Part shown: positions 22,971 to 34,800 of the stretch, one piece after another
How positions within the stretch are numbered: the first letter of the stretch is position 1
How the letters are laid out: each line of letters begins with the position of its first letter
NCBI GenBank assembly: GCA_921293015.1
Contig: OV121085.1
Coordinates: 19,419,911-19,483,910 of the forward strand
DNA: 64,000 nucleotides
Direction: 5' to 3'
Origin: Phorcus lineatus
Lineage: Eukaryota > Mollusca > Gastropoda > Trochida > Trochidae
The notes under the pieces: model-generated
Told to the model about the DNA's origin: nothing
Databases searched by the model: none
The model's input: only the letters and a program-made list of their open reading frames with translations
Position numbers and translations under genes: made by a program

Positions 22971-23899
22971 TATAATTTTTCATATGGCTTAAATAAAACC
23001 CAAAAGACCTTTGGTCCTTAGTGAAGTTCAAATCTCTTCCCTAAACTTGCATCTTTCTCTAAAATGGCATAATTCACGATATTTTCCTGTTTTCAAAGAA
23101 AATTTGGAATCGGCCATTTTAATATTTAAAAGTACAAATTCTCGGTCCCATTTACATGTATATTAGTTAAATGACCTAATTAACACTATCAACCCATATT
23201 GGTATTTGTGTCTGATGTTACTAAGCTTCCAATATAACGTTTGAGTTATTGGCGCGCGCCATTTTCCAGTTTTTGTCCACAAATTACGTTTATTTTCGTT
23301 ACACTGAACTGATTAGCATCGGGGTGCTGATTTTCATAAACCTTCACTACTTCTCTAAAAAATAACATCATTTATAAAATTGATATATTTGAGTCCAACA
23401 ACATACTGATACAGGATTTTATAATTTCACTTAAAAATTTACAATAAGTGCGGGGACGTTTGTAATTTATAGATATATTCACCTTTATTCGCTGTTTCTA
23501 GTGTTAGTGTTCTCTTAATTATTCACACAAAAATGGCCGCCAGTGGTTTCGCTTGATACTTGATTATTTCTACGACTAAGAATGATTTGGTTGAGTAATG
23601 AGATGTTTTGATGCACTGAAGATAATACAACTGGCATTAACTTATTGGGAATATTTGAAGAAATAAATCTTTTTAAAAAAACGTGGTATTGCCCCTCTAA
23701 GATTGCCAAACAACTATTTGTTTAATACTCTAACTGTTATAAAACCTCCAAACAGAAAAATGTTTTGCTATTTGTAAATATCAAAGCTCCTTCATTGTAT
23801 ATATCAGGTAAACATAGATGTACACGAACAATCTAAGAGACTTAAAGGCAGTCTGTTGAAACTAAATCATGCAGCTTGTTTTTTATCAAATTTAACATT
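22971..23899. other. No recognised gene
   Basis: Mostly AT-rich sequence, possibly the interior of the element whose terminus is at 22948. A 64-codon frame at 23515-23709 (-) has no recognisable features. Confidence 0.35.
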
Positions 23900-24170
23900 A
23901 GTCCTTGTACCGATAACATGGACCCTGCCATTTGCCTCCCCGTTTGCGCTATGACACAACACTGATCCCCTTGTAGAGGAGTATCGTATGCCCCACCCCA
24001 GACGCCTCAAAGCCCGGGGGGTAAAGGTGACACCGTGAGGGTGTCGTGTTTCGCCCAAGGGGCAGGTGATGGCGTTATCCAATCCCTGGTGTCGGGATTC
24101 AGACCCCGGATGTAAGGGGGAGGGGAGCAGGTGCGTGGGTCTTTGTCCCCCACCAATGCTCTATATGAAA
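23900..24170. other. GC-rich island, possibly a structured element or old repeat
   Basis: This ~270-bp stretch is far more GC-rich than anything within 10 kb. It contains self-complementary pieces: GACACC-GTGAG-GGTGTC, GCCCAAGGGGC, and CCGGGGGG opposite several CCCC runs. A 71-codon - strand frame (23867-24082) crosses it, reading Arg-, His- and Gly-rich sequence with GVTFTPRALRRLGWGIRYSS. Neither strand resembles a protein domain I know. A dispersed repeat or a noncoding RNA gene are the two likeliest explanations. Confidence 0.35.
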
Positions 24171-26562
24171 TTAATATCTTAACTCCTTTTTAAATCGGCT
24201 TATTTCAAATCATCATTATCGTTTTGGTGTTATTGTCATAACAGTGGTAACATTTTATAAAGATGGAAGGTCACCTAAAGCTATGATAGGTTTGGTTATG
24301 GTTGAAGTGGTAATAGAAGTTGCTTATCCTTGAAAGTGAAATGCGTTAAGGGATATAACTTAGCAAATATGACGTCAATGGAAGGACAAATATTAAAGTT
24401 AAACACAGTCGGATTTCATTATTGATCAATTATCACGGAAGTAATGTAAAAATATGGAATATTCCTACATATTATAAAAGGTGTTTTATGAAAGTACAAC
24501 TCACAAATGTCAAAGGTTCTTGCTCAAAACAATGCAATTATTAGCTTTAAAAGAGTTCTGTCTTCAACTGGCACATGCATGTATTTTCTTTCCTCAACAA
24601 TTCACTAGCAAAGTCCTATATTTTCGTTCTTCTTCAAAACAATGACCCCCTTACTGAATATCCCTTGTTTTAAATCGTTGTGTCATAAGTAATAATCAAT
24701 CGTCCTCCTTTTTTTAAGTAATTTTTAAAAATCGGTGGGTTTGAGTATTTTAAATTTTCCGAAAGTCTGAGAGTGTAAACGACGTCACGTTACAAGTAGC
24801 CTACTGTCGCGTAAAAATTTATTTGGTTTTGCCTCCAAATTGAGTCAAACGTGATTGGAGATTGTACAGACCACGAGATAACGTCATAATAATTGTACTG
24901 ACGGCATAATATATAATGAATATCAGTGACGCCACAGTAGCGCTACAAGTTGTTTGGCTCTAGCTGCTAATATTTTGTTTGTGCTTTTCGTATATGGCGA
25001 AATCTGATTAATTACCGTACTAAATCAATATCGTGTGTCTTGAAATTCAAGTAGGTCAATCGAACACGCCTTGAATGATGTTGAGGAGATAAACCTTGTG
25101 TGTATCTAAATCAGAGTTATACTGAATTCATAACGAGTAATTTTCAAATCGACTCACGGAAATGACGTCATTGTGTTGTGTATGGAATCAAAGGAAACCC
25201 TCTGCATGTCTTATGGCTGGAACCTTGCCGTGCTCCGATACCTTTATAAAACTATTTATTTGTAGAAAAGTGTATAAATTCTTTTATATATGTTTATGTA
25301 AACAATCGAAAGAAAACACAGACGACGCCTTTTGAATGATTCTCATTTCGCTTAAAAACAGAATACTGGCTGAAAAGTTAACAATCGGATAGTTTTGTAT
25401 GCAGTCGTGCTCGGCGAAAAAAATTTCTGGAAAACACAGTGATGCCTAGTAAATCGCACAAATCAGCCAATGAGAATTAAGTATCCAACACTTTCATGGT
25501 AGAATCAGTTATCAATGTTTGTAAAATATAGTCGCCGATCATGGTTAGAAAAATCCTTACGTGACAAACCCAGAAGTTTCCTCAATTTTACAGTATCTTC
25601 TAAAAGCAGGAAACTTCTACAGTTTCTCTCTGATATAACGGCGAACAGTAGCGAGCTTTACAGCAGTATCAGTTGTCGATAAATATCAGCGTAGTCCTGG
25701 AAATTCGACCCGTATTAGTAACTCATTTCCCATAAGATAAGACATCGTCTGGACCTAACATGCAATCTGTAATATGTTGAAAAGGTCGGGACTTATTCTT
25801 TGTAACACTAGAAGGTAAATGTATATGTACCATCGACATGGCAGGATCTGATTTAAAGGAGAATTAGCATTTTTTAACATATATTTTTTCAAATTTTCAC
25901 AAATGCAAACTCAATGAAATGATAACTCAACGAGATTATCCGTAAGTCGTAAAACAAATTATCAAATTTTAAGTGAAAACTGCTAGCGACCATTTTAGTG
26001 TGAACACCTTTTAATCATTTAAGATAAGGAAATGGATTTTCGTAGCTAAATTATATAAACCATACGTACCACTTTTGATTAATTGACAGTGTCTTTCAAT
26101 TGGTAACATTTAGTTTAGTTTTTTTATTGTCTTTGTTTATCTTAAAAGTGATACTGTCCCTTCAATCCAAAGGAATCGTATGCTCTTCAACAAAAGGTGA
26201 AACATACTGTTATTTCTGGAAAGACAAGTCTCTACCCTATTACCGCCACAAGCTTTTGCTATATAGACATTCGTTTCAATATCAAGTTAACTCAATTCTC
26301 TATTAAGTCTTTTCTAAGCATTTGTATCAATGTTCAAAACTCGCCATAGACTAATTCTCAGAAAAACTATTCTTGAAATGTTTATTTCGTCAGAATTAGG
26401 AAAGGAGCCTAAACGAATGCGGTTATTCATACCAAATCTAGACTTGCTGTTCAAGAAATTGTATTGCGTGCTAGGGTGAAATTAGGTTGCTATATGATGA
26501 ACTACAGACTATAAATGCAGAGTTATAATAGAATGGGTTGAGGATCACCTAGAGGGTTAAAA
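24171..26562. other. No recognised gene
   Basis: AT-rich, with scattered TGACGTCA or GACGTCA sites (near 24370, 24780, 25162). A 68-codon + strand frame (26100-26306) starts with a hydrophobic stretch but resembles nothing I know. Confidence 0.4.
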
Positions 26563-26850
26563 TCAAACGCATTCACAGTCCCAACAGAAGTCTGGTTGTC
26601 GAATGTCATAAAACTCTATGCAAGTTAATGCGTTATTCCCCAAGCGATAACTTACTGTTGTGTAAACGATAACCCGACATCCATCCATAGAATTTTCTAT
26701 CAATATTAACTGGTATTTAAAACCGAGGCTTTGAGCTCGCATTTCTCGATGGTATCTTGTAGGATATTGTACAGTTGGTGTAACGTTCCACACGTCTGAT
26801 CGATTGCACCCGATTACAGTCCAGCTGTCCCCAACACGCACTTCTAGCAT
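26563..26850 (-). CDS. Hypothetical cysteine-containing protein or terminal exon
   Basis: ATG at 26850, TGA at 26565-26563, 95 residues; the frame stays open upstream to about 26898. The peptide has balanced composition and looks protein-like: it begins MLEVRVGDSWTVIGCN, passes VWNVTPTVQYPTRY, FKYQLILIENSMDGCRVIVY and ALTCIEFY, and ends DFCWDCECV. There are five cysteines, three of them in the last eight residues. The W...YP.RY segment and the closing C-x-x-C-x-C faintly recall the layout of invertebrate IL-17-like cytokines or a small beta-sandwich domain, but the spacing does not match well enough to assign either. No signal peptide is present, so if real it is probably a 3' exon with its start to the right. 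Confidence 0.33.
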   Translation of the reverse strand: MLEVRVGDSWTVIGCNRSDVWNVTPTVQYPTRYHREMRAQSLGFKYQLILIENSMDGCRVIVYTTVSYRLGNNALTCIEFYDIRQPDFCWDCECV

Positions 26851-27064
26851 GGTATTTCTCACTTTTTCCCGAGTATCAGACCGTGGATAAAAAAAATTAA
26901 ATTAACATTTAATTCTAGATAATGAAAGCGAGTCCCGATCCTCTGATGTTACTTATTGAAACTGATTATCCAGACTACTTTTTAGTTTAATTTTTTGTTG
27001 TCTAAAATGGTTTACATGTGAATTTGCTTTCTTACAACAATAGACAAGACAAGCCGTGAACTAT

Positions 27065-27425
27065 GAGTGTCATGTGCCCATGTTCTTGTCATGAGCAATA
27101 TAATGTTTGTGTCATGAGCCATGTCAAGTTTGTGTTATGAGCAACCTCATGTCTGTGTCAAGACCTTTTGCATATACATGTAGTCGTGAACTATGTCATC
27201 AGCTGTGTAACGTTTGTTTCACGTTTTATGACCTACATCATGCAAGTGAGGTAGAAATGTCATGTATTTGTCATGAGTTACAGTCATGTTTGTGTCGTGA
27301 GCAGCGTCATTTTTGTGTTATAAGCTATGTCATGTTTGTGTCAAGATCTTTTTCATGTTGTGTCATGAACTACATGTATGTCATCAGCTACGTAAAGTTT
27401 GCGTCGTGAGCTTTGTCCTTTATGT
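27065..27425. repeat. Degenerate tandem repeat, ~30-32 bp units
   Basis: Variants of GTCATGTTTGTGTCATGAGC recur about eleven times from 27065 to 27425, with many substitutions. The 100-codon open frame at 27107-27409 is a by-product. Confidence 0.75.
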
Positions 27426-27431
27426 TTAATG

Positions 27432-27719
27432 TCATCTAAAATATGCACAAAAATCCGAGCTAATCTCGACTTGCGTAGCAATGACAGCTATCCATTTGTC
27501 AAAATATCTCACGTCCCGTTGAGTTATGCAGAACATACTTTGTTTTAGTATGCCTATTTTTAAGGGAATGGGGCATTGCAATCGGACAACATCCTTTTTA
27601 CGTCGGTTTTTCGTGTTGCATATTAAGGCACATTGCTCATAAGTGTATTTTATTTCAAAGTACCCAGTACACCATAGGAGGATGAATCGCAACTGGTATA
27701 GTTTATGCATAGGCGTCAT
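27432..27719 (-). CDS. Hypothetical 95-aa open frame
   Basis: ATG at 27719, stop at 27432-27434. It begins MTPMHKLYQLRFILLWCTGY, a possible weak signal sequence, followed by a basic and cysteine-containing remainder (KNRRKKDVVRLQCPIPLKIG). It lies 0.6 kb upstream, on the same strand, of the open frame at 26563-26850. A donor-like CTGG/GTACTT after the hydrophobic part would allow splicing towards it. No family is recognised; this is a weak candidate. Confidence 0.18.
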   Translation of the reverse strand: MTPMHKLYQLRFILLWCTGYFEIKYTYEQCALICNTKNRRKKDVVRLQCPIPLKIGILKQSMFCITQRDVRYFDKWIAVIATQVEISSDFCAYFR

Positions 27720-27849
27720 GGCGATGTGGAATTTCTCCAGAGTGTTATCATTTGCTGTGATACAATATTTTTGTCATCATGAATGAATTATGTGATGCCC
27801 ACGCATCGTTCTCTGTTTCAGTATACACATATTTATCACCCAAAAGCGT

Positions 27850-28200
27850 GTGGTGTCGCTTGTGGGATATCAATACCGTTTTGACAGTACATGACATCAC
27901 CATTGGTTTACATCATCACGTAACGACATCACAGTTCTCTGACGTCACAGATATGACGAGGCCACTCAACCTCCAAGTCAGGGCGCCTTCTCTTCGAGTA
28001 CTTCTACGGTAAATAAGTGACGTCACGGAGCGGATACTCTCCGTCTGGAGCTAGGAGGCCACTATGCTATGACATTATTGCAGTTTTCAGAAATGTAGAT
28101 TTTTCATGGAAAAGTAATGAAAAAGGATTTCGAATGAGGATCTCACATTCTTGTTTTTCTGATAACAAATAGATCAACATTCAAGATCATCTGGGTTTAA
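27850..28200. mobile_element. Diverged copy of the CRE-rich foldback family
   Basis: Shares with 10330-10640, in the same order: TCGCTTGTGG, several TGACATCA or TGACGTCA sites (27892, 27925, 27939, 28019), TTCAGAAATGTAGATTTTTC, ATGGAA, AATGAAAAA and a TCTCAC...CTTGT end. The palindromic right half is mostly missing here, so this copy is truncated. Confidence 0.55.
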
Positions 28201-28219
28201 CCCTATCCCATATCAGTGT

Positions 28220-28400
28220 ATTTGTATCCGCATAGCTCCTACAATACCCTGGTGTCTATCAAGGTTAGTACCTCGTAACGCTGGTGGTTATTCAATGTTA
28301 TGAAAGTTGAGTGTTGTTTTCCGAATGTCGTTATTCGAGATGCCTGAAGCCAAATTCTCGAGGCCCTGCATCCATTCATCCGGGTACTGCCGCTATTTTT
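28220..28400. repeat. Dispersed repeat shared with 58025-58143
   Basis: 28220-28253 matches 58025-58058 over 34 bp apart from a 4-base block (shared AGCTCCTACAATACCCTGGT). 28375-28397 (CATCCGGGTACTGCCGCTAT) matches the reverse complement of 58121-58143 at 22 of 23 positions. The second motif is thus inverted relative to the first between the two loci. Both loci sit next to CRE-rich foldback sequences. Confidence 0.6.
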
Positions 28401-29450
28401 ATAATGGAGTCATGTAATTGGCTGGTTATAAATAGAGCAATGCGATGCGTTTTCATTTAAGAGGATATGGTTGGAGCTACTCGGGTCAAATTCGTAGATG
28501 TAGAAGAATGTGGTCCGGACCATGTCCCTTAGTTGTTTATGAAAACCGTTTGTACCGGCTTTGCACACCTTAGCTAAGGCAGTTTTATTCTTGGCATTGT
28601 CGAATAAAAACTATGTATGTTTTATCGAAAACGAAACATACACTATTATATTTAAATAAATATTTAGTATATATTTCTTTTAATTGTAAGCGTCTTCCCA
28701 TACCATCAGTCATTATTCTTCCACATTTGGTAGACAGTTTTATCTCCATGACACTTTTCTAATAAAAACATAGGTCAGTTTGACATTCGCACATCATAAG
28801 GGCACAAATTAGAAGTTCGTAACATTATCGTCCTTTCATTATAGGTGACCGTTCATTACTTAGATAAGAGCAATAACACTCTCTATAAATTGAATGCCTT
28901 CTTACTTATCTTTGAAAGTATATTAGGGTGTCCATGCTGTTCTGGTTAGTTATTTATTATGATGTTATTCTATTTAAACAAAATTGGGTTCTCTTTAAGT
29001 TTCAGGTGTACATGCAACAGTCGAATGGAAATATTTCATGATTTTCTAGGATGGAAGTCAAGATCTTGGTTTTGAATACATGTTCGATTTTTGCATACAG
29101 TTGCAATGGAAACCATTTGTTATTGGTCGAAGCGATGAGTTTCGTAATATCTCCTTCTGGGCTACCTTCTAATTCCATTAAAAGATTTCAATCCATTAAT
29201 ATCAATTGCGGTAATCTTTATCATAAAAGGTGATTGACGCTTCCTCGAAAACAAGACATTATCTCATCGAGTGTTAGATAAGTTATATTTTCATTTCTCA
29301 ACATAATATGACTAACCTTCCATCTGAAGTGCAAGTTATCATCTCAGATGTATGACACATCCGTATTCTAGCGACAAATATGTCAGCTTGGGGTTAGACC
29401 AGGGTAATAATGTTGGTAGCGATGAAAATGTGAGCCTTATAAATTTCCGC
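28401..29450. other. No recognised gene
   Basis: AT-rich sequence. A 60-codon + strand frame at 29051-29233 has no recognisable motif. An ATG at 29352 opens the frame that runs into the 36-bp array. Confidence 0.4.
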
Positions 29451-29500
29451 ATTATTATTATTGTTATTGTTGTTGTTGTTGTTGTTGTTGTTTGTTTGTC
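29451..29500. repeat. (ATT)n/(GTT)n microsatellite
   Basis: Short ATT repeats pass into about ten GTT units. In the frame that starts at 29352 this encodes a run of Ile and then Val, imitating a membrane segment. In the next frame it encodes poly-Leu. Confidence 0.85.
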
Positions 29501-29519
29501 TAAACTTATTTCATGCCAG

Positions 29520-30670
29520 TTATCCTCTGTTAACGTATCCGTATTCAGGTTATCCCCTGAGCTTTATAAATTATCCGTATTCAGGTTACCTTATGAGCTT
29601 TATAACGTATCCGTATTCAGGTTACCTTATGAGCTTTATAACGTATCCGTATTCAGATTACCTTCTGAGCTTTATTACGTATGCGTATTCAGTTTATCCC
29701 CTGAGTTTTATATATTTTCCGTATTCAGGTTACCTTCTGAGCTTTATTACGTATGCGTATTCAGGTTATCCCCTGAGCTTTATAAATTATCCGTATTCAG
29801 GTTACCTTATGAGCTTTATAACGTATCCGTATTCAGGTTACCTTATGAGCTTTATAACGTATCCGTATTCAAGTTACCTTATGAGCTTTATAACGTATCC
29901 GTATTCAGATTACCTTCTGAGCTTTATTACGTATGCGTATTCAGTTTATCCCCTGAGCTTTATATATTTTCCGTATTCAGGTTACCTTCTGAGCTTTATT
30001 ACGTATCCGTATTCAGGTTATCCCCTGAGCTTTATAAATTATCCGTATTCAGGTTACCTTATGAGCTTTATAACGGATCCGTATTCAGGTTATCCTCTGA
30101 GCTTTATTACGTATCCGTATTCAGGTTACCTTCTGAGCTTTATAACGGATCCGTATTCAGGTTACCTTCTGAGCTTTATTACGTATCCGTATTCAGGTTA
30201 TCCCCTGAGCTTTATAAATTATCCGTATTCAGGTTACCTTATGAGCTTTATAACGGATCCGTATTCAGGTTATCCTCTGAGCTTTATTACGTATCCGTAT
30301 TCAGGTTATCCCCTGAGCTTTATAAATTATCCGTATTCAGGTTACCTTATGAGCTTCATAACGTATCCGGATTCAGGTTATCCTCTGAGCTTTATTACGT
30401 ATCCGTATTCAGGTTATCCTCTGAGCTTTATTACGTATCCGTATTCAGGTTACCCTCTGAGCTTTATTACGTATCCGTATTCAGGTTATCCTCTGAGCTT
30501 CATAACGTATCCGGATTCAGGTTATCCTCTGAGCTTTATTACGTATCCGTATTCAGGTTACCCTCTGAGCTTTATTACGTATCCGTATTCAGGTTATCCT
30601 CTGAGCTTCATAACGTATCCGGATTCAGGTTATCATCTGAGCTTCATAACGTATCCGGATTCAGGTTAAC
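29520..30670 (+). repeat. Minisatellite, 36-bp units, ~32 copies, open in two frames
   Basis: The unit is AACGTATCCGTATTCAGG plus TTACCTTATGAGCTTTAT (36 bp). Unit variants (TTACCTTATG, TTATCCCCTG, TTACCTTCTG, TTATCCTCTG) alternate in larger blocks, indicating block amplification. From the ATG at 29352 the + strand is open to 30698 (448 codons): 12-residue repeats of VSVFRLPYELYN type after a hydrophobic stretch encoded by the microsatellite. A second frame (to 30669) reads TYPYSGYPLSFI repeats but has no ATG. I regard both as repeat effects unless transcript data say otherwise. Confidence 0.93.
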
Positions 30671-31170
30671 CTCTGCATTCTTTAACCTATACTTATGAAG
30701 GCTTTCGTCTAAAACCTTAACGGTATTCCATTTAGTTTATCATTTGGGCTCTATTGCATTTCCATATGCAGGTTATCATCGGAGCTCTATAACATATATA
30801 TTTTACCGAGTTATACTTTTAGCTTTATAACATATTCTATACGCAGGTTATCTTCTTAACTATATAATATATCTAACGCAAGTTATTCTTTGAGCTCTTA
30901 AACATATCATTATCAAAATTATCTTTTGAACTCTTAAACATATCCTTTTGTAAGTTATCCTCTGAGCTTGGTAATTTATTATCCTTATCCAGCTTACCTT
31001 TTTAAAAATGGAACATATTCTTATAATTTCTACCCTCTAAAGTCTAAAACTTGTTTTCAAGGGTTATTTAGGCTCTCCTATATATGTTTATATTTTGCAG
31101 GTTATCCTTTAAGTTCCATAAATAGGTCATCGTCTTTATATTTTACTAATCGTACGCAGGCTCATTAACA
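30671..31170. repeat. Eroded right shoulder of the 36-bp array
   Basis: Recognisable but strongly diverged units (CAGGTTATC, GAGCTCTATAACATAT, AAGTTATCCTCTGAGCTT) continue to about 31170. This gives a gradient from homogeneous to degenerate repeats. Confidence 0.65.
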
Positions 31171-31643
31171 TATTCTCAAGAACGCTAGCAGGTAAGTTCT
31201 ATAAACGATTACGTTTCTTGTTCTACGGATGTATGTAATTCGTTGTAACTTTTGTTATATTTAGACCCGTCGAATATCTCTATGCATACGTTGTGTTTGA
31301 AATAAACTTTTGTAATGGATATTTTTAGATTGAAGAAATGAATGTTTTTGCGTTTTATGTGTTAGGAGTAAACTTTATAGCAGAAGATGTACATTTAATA
31401 CGATTAGAAGTTTGGTTTAAGTAGTGATATGAAATAGAGAAATATTGTAGTGTAACTATTCTGTATAATAATGGCATAGCCCACCCATTCTCCAATGATA
31501 GTCTCTTCATGTAGTTTGTTAGTTATTGTAATTGATTAATTGGTTTTGCTTTTAAGTCAAATTTTGTGTTTTATGTAGTATTTTTAATCCTTGAAAATCT
31601 ATTTTGAGCCTAGGGTTTCAGTGATTTATTCGCATATTTTTTT
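31171..31643. other. No recognised gene
   Basis: AT-rich spacer without open frames or visible repeats. Confidence 0.45.
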
Positions 31644-31796
31644 AAAGTTTGTTATCCAATGACCCATAGGATTTTTAAGATAATTTGTAAGAGGTCCACA
31701 TCGATGTGTGTGTGTGTTTATATATATATACATCGATTTGTGGACCTCTTACAAATTATATTAAAAATCCTATGGGTCATTGGATAGCAAACTTTC
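31644..31796. mobile_element. Foldback element with ~60-bp arms
   Basis: The left arm 31644-31704 (AAAGTTTGTTATCCAATGAC ... GAGGTCCACATCGATG) is the near-exact reverse complement of 31731-31796 (CATCGATTTGTGGACCTCTT ... TTGGATAGCAAACTTT). The loop is a GT/TA microsatellite. Identity of the arms is high, so it is recent or conserved by gene conversion. Confidence 0.85.
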
Positions 31797-32082
31797 AAAG
31801 ATATATATACATCGATCAAACACAGCAATGAAAACAGATATTCTCAGAAAGTTTGACATATTTTATTGTGTATCTCTGATGAGATAAGCGCACATGGACA
31901 TCACGTGTACACTAGTGTAACCAGCCCAGTAGCACATGTACCGCATGCACGTGCAGAACAACCCTTATTGCAACAACCGTGTTATACAACAGCGACACCC
32001 AGTCAGCACATTCATATACATATATTATATATACTTCATGTTCTCTCTTCTAAATACATTTTGGCATGTATTATACAAGTTC
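31797..32082. other. No recognised gene
   Basis: An open frame at about 31866-32114 runs into the next element and has no recognisable motif. Confidence 0.4.
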
Positions 32083-32205
32083 CCTGGGCCTCCCTTCACA
32101 AAGCCCTAAGGTGATCGTAAGTCCTAAAGGTAACCTTAGTGCAATGCTAAAGAATGGGAGTTAAGGTTAACCTTAGTTAAGGTTGCTTTGTGAAAGGAGG
32201 CCCTG
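32083..32205. mobile_element. Small inverted-repeat element, 123 bp
   Basis: The ends GGGCCTCCCTTCACAAAGC (left) and GCTTTGTGAAAGGAGGCCC (right) are near-perfect reverse complements. The interior is built of AAGGTTAACCTTAGT palindromes. No coding capacity; looks like a short foldback-type element. Confidence 0.75.
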
Positions 32206-32878
32206 GACAATAGGTATACAGTAAGAAATTTAATATAAATAAAATTGTGATTTTTTTTAAAAAGGACTATCTTGAAAAACCTTTTTAAAAAATGCATTCT
32301 CACTTTAAAATTCATTTGTGACGTGTTGGCTGCCAATGATACTTCAATCTAAATTCTTGATCTCATATCAAAATCATATCTTATGATTGCCTTTCTTACA
32401 CTTATAAATATTTGATAATGTTAACCAACTACCTAACCAACTAATAATCATTAATATTTCCATTATTATTGTTGTTGAGAAGACTTGTACAAATGACACA
32501 AAGTTGTCAACATACCATGCCAGAATGTATTTGAGAAATAAGGATCATATTGTTGACTGAATCTTAAAGCGTCTAAATAGTAACAATGGAATATATACAA
32601 AACCATAACATCAATATACATGTCAAGATATACTCGTAATATACATATTAACAAGACTTCTTACATTCATTTGGAATCGGAAGTAAAATATTCTCTTAGT
32701 TCAACATTAACAAAACAAAATCAGAACTACAGTCCACAACCTTGATGCAATCGGCTATGACAATATCTTCTCTTTACTTACATATTGTATATTCGGCTAT
32801 TGCATTATTCATAGTGGTAGATTTTAAATAAAAAGTCCGCAATTTAAAAGTATTATATCATATTCTAGTAGAAACTGG
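32206..32878. other. No recognised gene
   Basis: AT-rich spacer. Short - strand frames (32136-32336, 32466-32654) have no recognisable features. Confidence 0.45.
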
Positions 32879-33366
32879 TTTAAAGAGCCACTCCGAGAGT
32901 TATTGGAGTCATATATGCCAAACTTAATCAATGGTGTCATTTGACCGCGAAGTATCCACTGTTACCAAAAAGACACATTTTAAAACTTATTGGGTTTTTT
33001 TTACAGTGACAATATGAAGGTAGAACGTCACAATTATGATCGAAAATCGGACAATGGCGCGCGTCAAATTGTCAAACGTAATTTTTTAGACTTTTCTAAA
33101 ACAGCCAGGAGGGCAGTTAGGAGTTGATAGTGTTTTTTTAGGTTAAATAACTAGTATCCATGGTATATTGTACGTGATATCTACACCTCTGTGCATTTAT
33201 AAGGCTGTTCAGTTTTAGATTTTAATAGAAAACCAGTATTTCTCATATATATGTCTTATGGACATGGAAAGTTAAGATGTTTTGATTTTATATCACCACA
33301 TATGACATTTATGTTCGTATCAAAAGTTAATAATATGTTATGAAAATCACGGAGTGGCTCTTTAAA
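32879..33366. mobile_element. Small inverted-repeat transposon, 488 bp, perfect 17-bp ends
   Basis: The left end TTTAAAGAGCCACTCCG (32879-32895) and the right end CGGAGTGGCTCTTTAAA (33350-33366) are exact reverse complements. The interior has TTGGAGTCATATATG near the left end and ATGATCGAAAATCGG at 33036, both counterparts of the TTAAAG family core. This is therefore a subfamily with different outer bases. No transposase frame. Confidence 0.8.
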
Positions 33367-34800
33367 GATACGAGACACATTTATCGACGTAACTCTCATC
33401 AATGGAAGAATCTATCATTGCTTAACGTTTTTATCTTATGTAACTTGCAACTTGATTTATGTAGTTAAGATGAGTAAGACATCCAAAACATTTAACCACC
33501 TTTCAAGTGAATTAAAGTATCGAATATTAAATAAAATTAAGACATACGTTTAACGTATTCAAAAAAATGTTTCGTGCAACTTAATCAGAAAGACATATAA
33601 AATCGACTCGAATCAATGGATCCAAGTATATCAAATACCAACGACCAAGGAGTGAGAACGTTTGCATTCAACTATCTGGAAGTAGTTAACCCGTTGTGTG
33701 ACTTCTTCGCCATAACATACGGAATACCATATACAAAATCCACTTTCATTAAACATATACATGAGATTCAAAGAACGAAATATCGTCTTGATCGTCTTAT
33801 CAAGCGATGACAAGGCTCAATTCAAATATATAAACGGTAATTCGAATGATTGGTTGTCAACATACCAATAATTTAACATTAGATTCAGCACTTTAAAGCA
33901 ATAAATCATTTTACATGAGAATCGGCACTTTTTAAGTGATACATTTAGTTTTAGATGCATGTCTTCAACAGATAGACGCTGCATGTCATAAAAATATTAT
34001 ACAAGGAATTGCAAAGATCAAAATTAAATGATCAATTTTAAAATTCTTCAAATATTAACTTATGTTCTATATACACACAGTAACGAATTACTATCCAATA
34101 CGATGGAATATATCTTACAGTTCAAATTACTTGACGACATGTGAACAATCGTGTTTACAAATGAACCAAAAATGTTGCATTCTTCATAACAAATCACACA
34201 TACGAACATATTGCTCAAGATCGTAATGTTATACCGCCTCTCCTTATAATAACTTAAAACAATATAGCTGCCGTTTGAATTAGTTCTGGCCGCAGTAATA
34301 TCGCCGCTTCTACGCTAATAAATTGCAAAGACTTTTGTTTGTTCCGATTTGCAAAACATAATCACCCCAAAAATGTATTTTTTTGAAAATAGTGACGTGA
34401 TTTTATTTTTTCCAAATAATAATCACGTCCTATTGAATTGAAATAAAGTGTAAAACCGTTAATTTTCCTAAAAAGACTTAAAACTCGTAAAACAAAAGAC
34501 GGCAAATGAAAATCAACTTTTGTAAACAAATAACCTATAACCTCTCTCCTTACAACGACATATTTCCTGTCACTCTATCAATTTATCATTTACTGTAAGT
34601 TGCTGTAAAAGGTCAATGTCAAATACTCTGGTCTCATTCAAAATCAGATCTTAAACGTTTTCATAATAAGTTCTATTTTCCCAACATCCAGATCATACAC
34701 TGAATGCCTGAATATATTTGAGTGTCATGGTTAAAGTTGATAATTCGTTAGTGGATTAGGTTCTTACATTTCAATAATTACATTTTAAAAATACCTAAAA
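33367..34800. other. No recognised gene
   Basis: AT-rich. A 64-codon ATG-started frame at 33616-33810 (+) reads protein-like but is overlapped by an open frame on the other strand and has no recognisable motif. Confidence 0.4.

Noticed and set aside
33616..33810. 64-codon ATG-started frame
   Set aside because: Overlapped by an open frame on the other strand, with no motif, splice site or neighbouring signal to support it.
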